Below, piece after piece: positions 24,801-33,700 of a stretch of DNA of 39,392 nt (the stretch's first letter is position 1; each line of letters begins with the position of its first letter). The notes under the pieces were generated by a model. It saw only the letters and a program-made list of their open reading frames with translations, was not told the origin of the DNA and searched no databases. Position numbers and translations under genes: made by a program. The stretch is taken from the NCBI GenBank assembly GCA_013425325.1, contig JACCLL010000085.1, positions 1 through 39,392 of the forward strand. Direction: 5' to 3'. This DNA is from Microcaldota archaeon. Lineage in GTDB: Archaea > Micrarchaeota > Micrarchaeia > Norongarragalinales > UBA8480.

Positions 24801-27693
24801 AAACGGGTTGGCCGTACGCGTCGGTTACTGTAAACGTGACTTTGTTTTGCTCAAGCGCCTTCAGCAAGGTCGGCCTTACTTCGACTTTGAGGCTGTTGCG
24901 GCTGTTTGAAACGCTGACTGAAAAAGTTTTTTCAACCGAGTCCTCGCCGCTTGAAACAGCCAGCGAAAGCAGGGCGTCCTGCGCGTAAGCCCTTGCTTTT
25001 ATTCTGAAGCTTCCGTCGCCTGTGACGGACGGCAGCGAAATTTCCTGCGTGCCTTCCGCAGCGGGCTTGGCCGGCACGCGGCTGCCGCCGCTTATTGCCT
25101 CAATTAATTGCAGGGCAGTGCTCTCGGTTGAAAGCGTTGCCTGCGCCTTTGCCTGTGAAACTACTTTAAACTTTAAGTTGAATTCCTCGGGAACGACTGC
25201 CTCGAACGTCCCGGAACCCGTTTTTCCGGTCACGCCCTCCAAGTACGCCTGCACGCACAGGCTTCCGGAGCACTCGCCTTGGAAGCTTACTTCAAAGTTT
25301 CCCGACAGCGTGGTAGTTGCAAGGAGCTCTGGCTTGGAAACTCCCGCTGCCGCGTCCTGGGGGTCGCGCAGGACTCCCGTCGCAGTGGTGAAAGCAGTCC
25401 TGTGGCTGAGCGAAACAGTTGCCAAGGAAACTGCTTTCGTCCTGAACACTACCTTGATTTCTTTCGACCCGTTGAACGAGCCGAAGCGGAACCGCGCCCA
25501 CTTGTAGCCTTCCTGGTTCAAGGAATGGGAAGTGCCGACTGTCGACGGAAGCTGTGGAACGCCGCCGGTTGCGCTTGCATTGATTTGTTCGGTGGTGTTC
25601 AACACTTCAAGCGAAATGGGAGTGGGCGTAGCCGGAGTAGTTCCTTGTTCTTCGTAGGCCGCCGCGGAAAAGTCCGCGCCTCCCTCGACGAAAGCGTCGG
25701 GAGCGTAGTAATCAATTATTTCAGCAGGCTCCTGGTCGAGGCCGCCTTGCGGGTTTCCCAGCAAGACAAACGCTTCGGCCGAGTCGAACGAAGCGGGGGG
25801 CGCTCGAATCAAGTACTTCGCCGAGTAAACGGTTGCAGGATCGAGGGTTGAAACCTTCTTGCCCTTCGAGTCGAAGACGCCGAGGAAAGTCAAGCGAATC
25901 GACGCGGCGACCGCCGAGCTGACTATTCTAACCGACTCGTTCAACGAAGCGCCGCCCGTAACTTGAACGGTTGCAGAATGCGTTCCATAACCGGAAGCGG
26001 CGACGGAGTAGGTTGCGGTTCCTTCTTCCGCTTGAACCGAACACTTGCCGTTGTTGCCGGCAGTGCAGTTGACCGCGTTTCCGGCTGCATCGCTCAACGA
26101 AACCAGCGCGCCTGCAACGGGAGCGTTGGAATAGTAGTCGATTACTTCGAATTCAATGCTTGCCTTCGCGGGCGCAAGCTGTACTGCTACAATGTTAGTT
26201 TGGCCGGGCGTGAGCGTGAACTGCGTCGAGCCAACTTGGTTGCCGGAAGTGGCGCGGGCTTCGTAGCCGCCGACCGCGAAGTTAGTGAAACTGGTTTTTC
26301 CGTCCAACCCAGTGCGTTGCTCGGGAACTCCGGTCGGATAGCCGTTGGAATAGAATACGGCGACTTGAGCAGCCGGCGCCGGCACGCCGTTCTTGTCGGA
26401 AACTCTTACTTCCAGTTCAGCGGAGTTAGAGGAAGTAGGCGTTTCGAGGGTTAACGTGAATTCTCCTCCGCCGCCGACGAACAGCGACGACGGAAGCAGT
26501 CCTTGCTTGAAAGCAGTCACGAGACAGTCTTCGCCTGCCGGCGCGTCGAACGAAGTGACTCCCTCCGCCGGCGTTGACTCCTCTCTCTTCGACAAAGGCA
26601 GGCCGCAGTAAAGCATTATAGTCGGGCTTTCAACGAAATTGCCGTCCTCGTCAACCACGCTTACTGCAATGGCTTTTGAGTTGTCGGCGGTTTTTTTGAC
26701 TAGGCGGATGGTTACGTAGTTGTCGCCGGCTTCCGCGGTCTGCACTGCACTTGATTTTGACAGAAATCCGTCCGCTTTTGCCAAGACGCTGAACGAAGCG
26801 CCGACTGGAACGTCGACTGCCTCGGTTGCGCCGTCAGCGTCAGTAGAAAGAGTTGCGAGGGTGCCGTCGGTTCCGTTTACCCTGACTTCGACAGTAGCGT
26901 TTTCTATTGACGCGCCTTCCAAGCCCGTTGACTCGCGCACGAAAACGTGGAGTTTCGCCTGCGGCGTTTCCCCTATTTTCCACATTCTTATTACTTGAGG
27001 GGCAGTGTTAACCAAGCCAACCGGAATAGTTCTTTCCTCGGGCCTGTAACCGGGCGCGTCCGCAGTAACAACGTAGTTAGTGTTGGCGTCCACGTCGAAG
27101 GAAACAATTGAACCGAAACGCGTTTCTATCTGCCGGCCCTTGTTTTCCGTCCACAGCGAAACGTTGGCTGCAAGCGGGCCGTCTATCTGAATCCGGAGGG
27201 TAACCCGCAACAAAAGTTTTTTAGTCAGCTTGAGCGAACTGCTCTTCGGCGTTCCGGCCGCAAGAGTATACGAATCGGTAGTCGGCTCGTAGTCCGGGCC
27301 GGCATTCGCTTCGGCGGTCACTTCGCCGGCCGGAACATTGGAGAAGTAAACGTATCCGTTTTCGTCGGTAGTATTCTGGCCGATCGGGCCTACTCCCGCA
27401 AGGCGGAGTGCGACGACGGCTCCCGACAAGGGCGAGCCGGCTTCGTCGACTACCCGCAGCCTCAGCGTAGTGGAAGTCGGAATCAGCATGGGGCCGACTA
27501 CGCTGAACCACAGCGCGGCAAAAACGATTGCAAGAATGATTGCCACGAACAAGGGCAGGGCCGGAATTCCTCTTTCCTCAAGCGCGTCGCAAACGCCCCT
27601 GAGCGGAATGCCTTTTTCGTCGCACCACTCTAGAAAGCCTTCCCACTTTTCCTGCACGCCGGCATAGAATTCTTCCAAACTCAATCCTTTCAA
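18847..27693 (-). CDS. Giant single-pass surface protein (2948 aa) with carboxypeptidase-regulatory-like repeats
   Basis: About 45 aa N-terminal cytoplasmic segment, TM ALPLFVAIILAIVFAALWFSVVGPMLI, then repeats such as TLRLRVVDEAGSPLSGAVVALRLAGVGPIGQNTTDENGYVYFSNVPAGEVTAEA; uninterrupted frame; TTG start. Confidence 0.9.
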   Translation of the reverse strand: MKGLSLEEFYAGVQEKWEGFLEWCDEKGIPLRGVCDALEERGIPALPLFVAIILAIVFAALWFSVVGPMLIPTSTTLRLRVVDEAGSPLSGAVVALRLAGVGPIGQNTTDENGYVYFSNVPAGEVTAEANAGPDYEPTTDSYTLAAGTPKSSSLKLTKKLLLRVTLRIQIDGPLAANVSLWTENKGRQIETRFGSIVSFDVDANTNYVVTADAPGYRPEERTIPVGLVNTAPQVIRMWKIGETPQAKLHVFVRESTGLEGASIENATVEVRVNGTDGTLATLSTDADGATEAVDVPVGASFSVLAKADGFLSKSSAVQTAEAGDNYVTIRLVKKTADNSKAIAVSVVDEDGNFVESPTIMLYCGLPLSKREESTPAEGVTSFDAPAGEDCLVTAFKQGLLPSSLFVGGGGEFTLTLETPTSSNSAELEVRVSDKNGVPAPAAQVAVFYSNGYPTGVPEQRTGLDGKTSFTNFAVGGYEARATSGNQVGSTQFTLTPGQTNIVAVQLAPAKASIEFEVIDYYSNAPVAGALVSLSDAAGNAVNCTAGNNGKCSVQAEEGTATYSVAASGYGTHSATVQVTGGASLNESVRIVSSAVAASIRLTFLGVFDSKGKKVSTLDPATVYSAKYLIRAPPASFDSAEAFVLLGNPQGGLDQEPAEIIDYYAPDAFVEGGADFSAAAYEEQGTTPATPTPISLEVLNTTEQINASATGGVPQLPSTVGTSHSLNQEGYKWARFRFGSFNGSKEIKVVFRTKAVSLATVSLSHRTAFTTATGVLRDPQDAAAGVSKPELLATTTLSGNFEVSFQGECSGSLCVQAYLEGVTGKTGSGTFEAVVPEEFNLKFKVVSQAKAQATLSTESTALQLIEAISGGSRVPAKPAAEGTQEISLPSVTGDGSFRIKARAYAQDALLSLAVSSGEDSVEKTFSVSVSNSRNSLKVEVRPTLLKALEQNKVTFTVTDAYGQPVSSARVSLGVEDDALGTTFESSGASEEGSAQHAEGVYVIDGIEPQRIGEVDYQVSAEGFRTKKGTLNVVTQKLFSIEPSSVSVTTGTEKGEQEPAEISLTNLLENDVRVSAAVIPDENPLYTNLLLSEPAFTLRAKEEKQLRFSAVVSQAILTVAMKAGTLSEKVSGRVHVLGQLAQTTQEADVRFTASTSVQQQALADLVEVSTEEIDFSINPPREAKKTEKLNVTNLSPFPVIVNQQSSQRNVRITPLSAQIAPGQSREFTVTATLPRESLNDRCIVEDTTQEVDLEFRIAMQSISVKKLVKANVEILASSRCYLDDGLVFTLPVPVVFKFPVGTVIRGQPADDGSIPVLLPSKDKLVFYQGSSMYGGYAAERAQNSLSYDPYGNTPYYSSTATSAYYRDPSLYSSGTSFEQTASVNQQQAVVPAGVPFVMSSRYAQSVGPVSPLSLSSNSVIVRFPTVVFIQLPADAQQQPDAMGLRVNLRNAYVILPPNTPIAQAPGYGVIAQIPPNTPVAFGRTGTDLGEMDFQYDEETILELPSDAQAYQVAGGVMANLSECTRLTIRAKSGKFTHTTPAARAVFVEGASLEGTGRSGRIRVPPGSKIKVYTCLDITDDDQKLLSITQRQPVTIILPPGYEGPPRRYKVDFDSCMPLDVRGSVAVSVSSVRRIVFPESAIGREVKQADGSTLWETTIPEGEEWSILPCDASGPVSVHGTGDYLSGSPANLTFSLSDEHQSDKKEVCLYNSGSQLLYPYSGEHYVESISSPIDQQAFSQIISRDRIYFSGQLVGTPANLALDFQNRQCNRLVIEASLSAASSDWIDANGCVAKDGWINGSITFHAKNQKDWQGTWALPVKIKISRSRNGCVYNRVFDVNNSLHGVFVNYADDWNNERTQGPMKLSFKSPGQYRFLTLANNLLEPAEISASGDAPVECELPASMSAGDAQLVRCTSVRQGDGNLKITFTGTRTGNSTEKSVLVVVFPEPATPEARELYSASPVGELAPPQAVTQAASSEQMAAKQKVSLQDEGADEPPAPLQERVVVQSAVEEMPEADTSFITCQKFFCDAEQTRSAYVSFLSNMKSYLDSITKSQETNTFFCEHTVLGSQGLLTKSIILQKVAANQSLDEFNKMLRQEAGGAQVSNSYRDYFEGITGGSVRGCGWYKVTATIDACKAAGSHADASWRNEVGIRVRVQKIQDCEQNLANAALFLRGNSPDELGVNVGHRLSDWPSEFSRVLDLPERIMSNARSVDFSSPSTLLNMFDIGVMAVGPYATEPNERDAKAATSLYQYLYGGQEHYAAPAAYYDDGEFCWDHGKYILGTMYGIGTGLLASCLIPGGQGVCIRVAQGMAQAVAICAGMGIAETATSPPGGAVCGMVNDCISSGIYGIVSALLPTGGQVALGRGLAARVGSNIVTRTAEDITRRQALRSGLVLAGIAGGTSAAVNLLASDASETSSATVPLAASAVYASRIKATPAEAVAQTTAPTAVAGAEADLAAFFAANGIVADGALAGEIGNRVRGGAAADVALREAQDALVQAEATRLAGLPQNTLNGIAQEHGLQAVSLTDDAAITGLARARVLGAQRTEDFLRQLVGDAAVERTAAGELRILFRRGADELIDAGTFSRVTVTQGLPANIIDDVALASEMGNVNGIGTAGGRGYTMLYTQSPLTAAPAPIRAEIAQRVFASNGQLTPGMAFEQLLAEAESQGSLAQFVEGNFQRTFLARTSGLPTTTTITEDVARQVVQRWRTPGFVNSPAGLLDQQLLTTARAVETTNLIERSVIRTPAAEAATRVAGEEAAAAAAADAGAAASGGRISRARDALRRAQAGRIALQVASTLLFTTDMRPVQAELDPLVPSHIVSYHLSGSPGDSYFSTVDRLCVKTAQGCIAEESFYLGNACNSNYAACLLQTPVTSFAAASPQGYDLLMAINNPRVNAEQFFKSVFAPDDAPLTNVAVKGGTLGAAEISRLQSQREDTGTGRGAGESAS

Positions 27694-27720
27694 CCCATGT
27701 TTTACAATGCTTTTTCGTCC

Positions 27721-27728
27721 TTAAAAAA
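27721..27728 (-). promoter_or_regulatory. TATA-like box for the 2948-aa gene
   Basis: TTTTTTAA about 31 nt upstream of TTG 27693. Confidence 0.4.
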
Positions 27729-27742
27729 GGAAAGGAAAAAAA

Positions 27743-30700
27743 TCAAATGCTTGACAACGGCGCGTAAACCCACGCGCAGTGCTGCTGCACGGCCTCCGTT
27801 CTTCCGGAACGCGTGTGGATTGCACGGAGTTGTAAGTTGTGCGCGTTCTGGCTTATCACCCAGCCTTCTTCGCAGACGAACAACTCTATTATGAAGTTAG
27901 CCCACGAAGACGAGACGCCAGTTAGCGTGGCAGTCTGTTCGCCGGTGGCGTCACCTGAAGCCACTTTCTTCCACACCCAACCCGAGGAACCGCTTGTGTT
28001 AACAGCTGCAAGGACGTAGACGTTGCCTGGAGTTGCCTTAAAGCGAGCCGTGACGGTATTGCCTTGGCTTTGGAATTCAGCGCCGTCAATTGAAACGTCC
28101 CCGTCGCCACTCTGCGAGTGGCTTCCAATTGCTCTCGACCATCCGGAGGTGTACGTAAAGGAAGGTTGAGCGCTAATTGCTGGTTGGCTGCTCGACGGCT
28201 GCGCAAGTCCGCCGCCGGCTTCGACTGCAGGAACTTGCGGAATAGTGTACTCCAACAAGTTAGCCTGCATTCCGATGACGCTTACGCGCACAATTGTTTG
28301 GCCGTTATCGTCGCTGTTCAGTTGCTTGAGGCCTATGGCAAGAAGCAGCGTGTCTCCGAACGAGTTCGACTTCAAGTCTATTCCAGTACAGCCGGCGTCA
28401 CGATTCGCAGGCACGTCGGAGTGGCCGAGCAAAGCGATTCCGGAGTAAGTGCAGGTTTGCGTCCGGTCCGACTGGCCGGATGTTTTCTTGATCACATCTA
28501 TTTGTATTTTGCGGTTTGCTTTCACAAACGCGAAAGCAGGATAGGCTCGTGTAAATGAGGGTTGGTTTCCCCACGCGAAGATTATGTTCGGCTGGAATTC
28601 AACCGTCAAGCCGCACGTCGCAAAGGATGAAAGGGGACATGCGAGGTCGTAGTCGAATGCCGTAAACGCAGGCACGTGAATAGAGGTTACTGCAGACGTG
28701 GTTGGTGCCGACGGCTGCGTTGGCGGCCGTGGTTCGACAATGCGCAAGTGAGTAAGGCTGGCTCCGGCTGGGGTAATCTCTGCGCCCGGACAGCGTGCAA
28801 CTAGTTCGAAGGGTTCCTGGCTCTGCGACAGTATAATCGTCTTGCAAGGCAGGTTAGTTCCGCGGAAGTAGCTCAAGTCGTACGACTCGTCTGCGAAGTA
28901 CTGCAAAACGGCCTTCGTGAAGTTCAAAGCACTGTCGTCTTGCGCAACGCCGGCGGGGTATGCCCACGGGTGTTTCACGAACACTCTCAGCTCGGGCCTG
29001 CCGAAATCGCCTTCGGGCAGCATGCGGATGATTACTACGCCGTCGGTGGCGTTGATGCACTTCTTTCCGCTTACTTCGCCGCTTGCGGGGCAGTCGTTGT
29101 TCTGCCGCACGTCAAGCCAGGCCGGCGGAATACTATCGTCGTTGTAACCGCATTTTGCGGTCTCGATGTTTCCGCCCGTGTCCTCGCAGCTTACCACCAG
29201 AATTTCTTTGCCCGGCTTCAGCTCGGCGTTGGCGGACATGGGGGCGCTTACCGTTGTCGAGGTTGCAGAAGCAGCGGGAGCGCCAGTTGTTTGCGTTCCT
29301 GTTCCAGCTGGGGGCGTTTGCGTTCCAGTCGACGGCGAGCTCAGATCGCTCGCAGTCAATTGAGTAGCTGGCAAAATTATGTTTGAGTCAAGAGGAATGT
29401 TGTTGAAAGATTTTTTGTAGTTCGTACCACTACAATCAATGCCCGCGAAACCGATGGTCACGTGTTCATTGTCGCTCAACAAGACACTGAACAACAGGGA
29501 ATCGATAGTAAAACTGAAAACGGCCTGGCCCGCTTCGAAAGTATTGCCTACTTCTGAAGCATATACCGATGTTCCGTCACTCAGTTCTATCCACGCCATT
29601 TGCACGTCGCCGACGCAAGGTTGTCCTGAAGGATTGTTGAAAATAGCTGAAACGCCCACTTCTGTCTCGGCAGGAGACAGGCTCAACGGCAGTTCACTTC
29701 GAGCGTGTGAAACGGTGGCAGGCGCCTGGCCTGTTTGCGTTCCTTGCAGGAAGCCGACGATGTCGAGTTGGTCGTAGTTGATTTCCGCGGGCGTGCCTTT
29801 CACTGGTTCAGTGAGCGCCTTGAGCTTGTACTTGTTTAGCGTCGGCAGGGTTGGCGCGTCGCTGACTTGCACTTGGTAGTAGCCGCTTGGAGCTCCCGAT
29901 TGCTGGTTTGTCAAGCTCTTGTAAGCGAGGTAGGGGAAGCGGTTTTCTATTTCTGGCGTCGCCAGCCAGTCGCTTATGCCGGTTGCGGCATTGCCTATTA
30001 CGGTTTTTATCCAGCGGTAGGGCAGCGAACCGAGTTGCTGGAACCACTTGGGCTTGTTCGTTAACGTGAATGCTCCTGGCTCGTGGTAGACTGAAACCCA
30101 GTTTTGTCCGTTTGCGTCAGTGTTTCCGGCGGCTATTTGGTCGAGGATGCCCTGCAAGTCCTTTGCCCTGAGCTGCAGCAAGCGCGGCCCGTTTCCTTCC
30201 TCTCCTCCGCCGAGCGTGTCTGCTTTCTTCAGGACCAGGAAGAAGTCGGGCAACTCGCCTTGCTGGTCTATCAACGGCGACGCCGGCGGGGTAACCAATT
30301 GTCCCTGGCCCAGCGCTCTTCCAAACGCCTGGCGCAAGAGGTTTCTGGCGCGCTCGTCTCCGAAAATGCTTTCCATTGACTGCAGGTTTTGTCCCATTTG
30401 AGTTCCTTGGCAGAACACGTTCTCTATTGCGGTCCCAGCCGAGGAAGTTATTGAACCGAAGTTGACGTTTTCGTCTTCGCCTTCCTCTATTTCCTCTTCT
30501 TCTTCGTCGTAATTGTTGTCGCTGCAGGCTTTCATGAACGTCTTGCACACTGCTTCGCTCGCGCGGTCGGCAATCATTTCCGTAGCCAACTGGTTCAAGC
30601 AGTTTTCGAATCCCGCGTCCTGCAAGTCAGTGAAACTGCGTTTGTAGACGTACGGCACTTGAGAATAGGACTTGACTACGCCCAAGCGCACGGCTTCCTG

Positions 30701-33700
30701 GAACGCGTTCGCAGAAGCGTTGGTTTCGGCTTGCTTGCAGTACTTGGTTCCACTGCACTGCAAGGCAGTCTGCACGTCGTTCGAAGTGGCTGCGCCGCCA
30801 ACGCTTATTTTCTCTTTATCGTTGCCTACGCTTCCGACTACGTCGTAGTTAAGCAACTCGCTGTCTGTGATGGACGAAGGAATAGTAACGGAAGTGACGG
30901 GGGTTGTTAGTGTTAGCGTGAGTGGAACCGGCAGGGGCTGGTCTCCTATTTGCGTTACGTTTACAGTCAAGTCGCTTGCGGAAACCGAGGCGAAGCTTAG
31001 CTTGACTCTGTCTTCGCCGCTTCCCGGAAGATTCTGTTCAGTCTCGATTTGGCCGGTATTTTCGTTCACTCCCTTCATGCTGAAGACGACGGCTTTGTTG
31101 GGAATGTTGTTTATCAAGAAATATGGCTCCACCTGTTCCGTGTTGGGCTTGGCGCGAGTGACTATGTCTCCGCCCGCAGGCACTGCAAGCAAGTAGTAAG
31201 GCGCCGCGGGGTCGTCGGCCGGGTTGGTTCCTTCGACTTTAAGCGTCATGTAGTAATAGGATCCGACGCCGGTCGAGATCTTGAACCTGGCGCGTTTAAC
31301 TACTGGCTCTACGCCGAGCCGGCCGTCTTTGTAGACGTATTTGATGCATGCGTCGCGGTCGTTTTCGTTGAACAAAACCGCGAAGCTGCGCGTAAGTGGA
31401 ACTGCGGCCATGCCGGTAACTGCTTGGAATCCTCTGCCGAGAGCTTCTCCCAGGGAAGTGCCGGCGCCCATTAGTCCTTCCTTGTCCAAGTCTTTCAAGC
31501 GGTAGCAGCTTGCCAGCTGGGGGTCGACTTGTCCCTCGCCGGTGTCGGCAGTTGACATTGACACGTCCAAGTAAGGCAAGACGTTCATGTCAACGTTGTC
31601 GAACGCAATCGGAAAGCCGCCGTAGCGCATCATTGGAGTAATTTTTACTGTACAGTCGACTCCGCTAGAAGTAAACGTGCACATGCCAGGAATTTCCTTG
31701 GCCTGCGGCCAGCTCATTAACTGCTGGTTGCCGTAACACGAAGTGGGCTGCTGTAAGTAACCTCCTTGGCTGTAAGGACTTCCGCCATAGGACGAGCCAT
31801 AACCTCCGGTGCTGCCATACGCACCGACTTGGCCGTAGCCGCCTTGGGTTTGCCACATGCCGTTCGCGTAAGTGGAGCCTTGCGGCGCGCCGGTCCAACT
31901 CTGCGGAGCACAAGTTGGCATGCCGTTGTTGACGGCGCCGGTAGTCGACATGGCCGGGTTGGGGTACATCATGCGCGCTTGCTCGACGGGAATGCGTGAA
32001 AATCCGCCCAAGACGTTAACGTGGTAGGGAATGCTTGCAGCTACTTCCCACGCGCTTGCACCGAAGTTTACTATGTCGCCGAGCGGCGTTCCTTTCATCA
32101 CGTTTTCGCGGAACAAGCACGCGGCCATGAATCCCGAGTAGTAGCTCCAGCTGTGGTGCGGGCACCTGCTCTTTATTTTCAAGCGCGCTTCGTTGCCGTT
32201 TTCAAGCTTGCACTTGAACAGACCCGCTTTAGTGAAAAGGCCTACTACTATTGCGCCGGGGCCGAATTGCGCTTCGGTTGCGCCGAACACGACGTCACCC
32301 ACGCGGTTCTTGCATACGAAAGAATGGTTTACTGAGTCCTGGTTCCAGAACGACACGCTTACGTTAATTATTTCCGCGTTCGTGTCTTCGTTGATGTCGG
32401 TTGCGTTGACTTTCACGCGGGCGGGGTTGCTTCCGCCGTTGGGGTCGTACCAAATGCTTCCCTGCGCGCGGAAATAGAATTCAGTGCTGACGTTCGTCGG
32501 CAGGCCGATTATTCCCGCGTATTCGGTGCACAAGTTCGAGACTTCGTACTCGTAGTAGTAATTCGCTCCGGTCCGCGCGTCGCGCGACGAGAACGACACT
32601 GAACAGTCTCCGGGCGAAATCGGCGTGAGCTTCAAGCGCTTGCTTTTTCCGGCACGCAGGTTCTTGATTGCGTAAACGGCTTCGCCTTCCTCGCCGCCGC
32701 GGATTTTCGTCACTCCTATTCCGGAAATGTTTACGCAAGGCGTGTTCAAGTCGCCCGGCCCGACGCTGGCGATTACGTCAAGCGAAGAATCGAGAATGTT
32801 GTCTATAGTGACTTGCCCGCCGTTGCAGTCGAGCTCCGTTCCTTCTTCCGGCGAAAATCCGAGGAAGTCGCTGGTAGTGGAAGTGAGTTCCTCGGTTGTC
32901 TCGGCGTAGCCCTCCTTCCTTATTTTTATAATGAATATTCCAGGTGCCTTGGTTCGAATCTTGGGAATCTTGTAATAACCGTCGAGGCCGTTGTCTTCGG
33001 ACGCGTCGCCGACCGTTGCCGCAGGCGGTTCGCCGGCGAACGGCGCTCCGTCTGCTTCGTCGTCTGTTTCCTCTAAGGATATTCTGGCGTCTTCAATCGG
33101 CTGCTGTTCTCCCGAAAGAATGCGCAGCCTCACGTCTTTTTTCTTGCCTACCTCGAACGTCGTCGGTGAAAGCTCTGCTAGGACCAGCCTTCCTTTTCCT
33201 TCCACCATTACGAACGGGTTGCTTGTTGAAAGAATTGGTCCGCGGGCGTCGCCGAACTCAACTTGCAGGCGGGCGAGTTGAGTTGGAGAAATTCCTTCTG
33301 CTTGAAGGGTTCCCGCAAAGTCGGGGCCTGCGCTTCCCAAGACGATTCTGGAGTCGAAGTCCGAGTTCTTTACCGCGTTTCCGTCGCCCTCGTAGTTGCT
33401 CAAGCGCAGCACTTTGTCGGGACTGGAAATGCGTACGTAGGCCTCTGCGGCTTCGATTGGAGTGAAGGCGCGTACTTCGTAATTAACGTAAAACGATTCG
33501 CCCAGGCTTACCTTGAACGGAGAGGGATACTTCGTTTCTGGGTTGTTTGTGCTGCTGAACGAAACGACGAGGCAGGCGCTGCCTTCCGGGTTGCAGTAGT
33601 ACTTTCCGTCGGTAATCGCGTATGACTTGGAGTTTGACTTGGCGTACAAAAAGTCTTTTCCGCCGCCGGTTTGCGCAGTGCCCAGTATGTCGTCGCGGGG

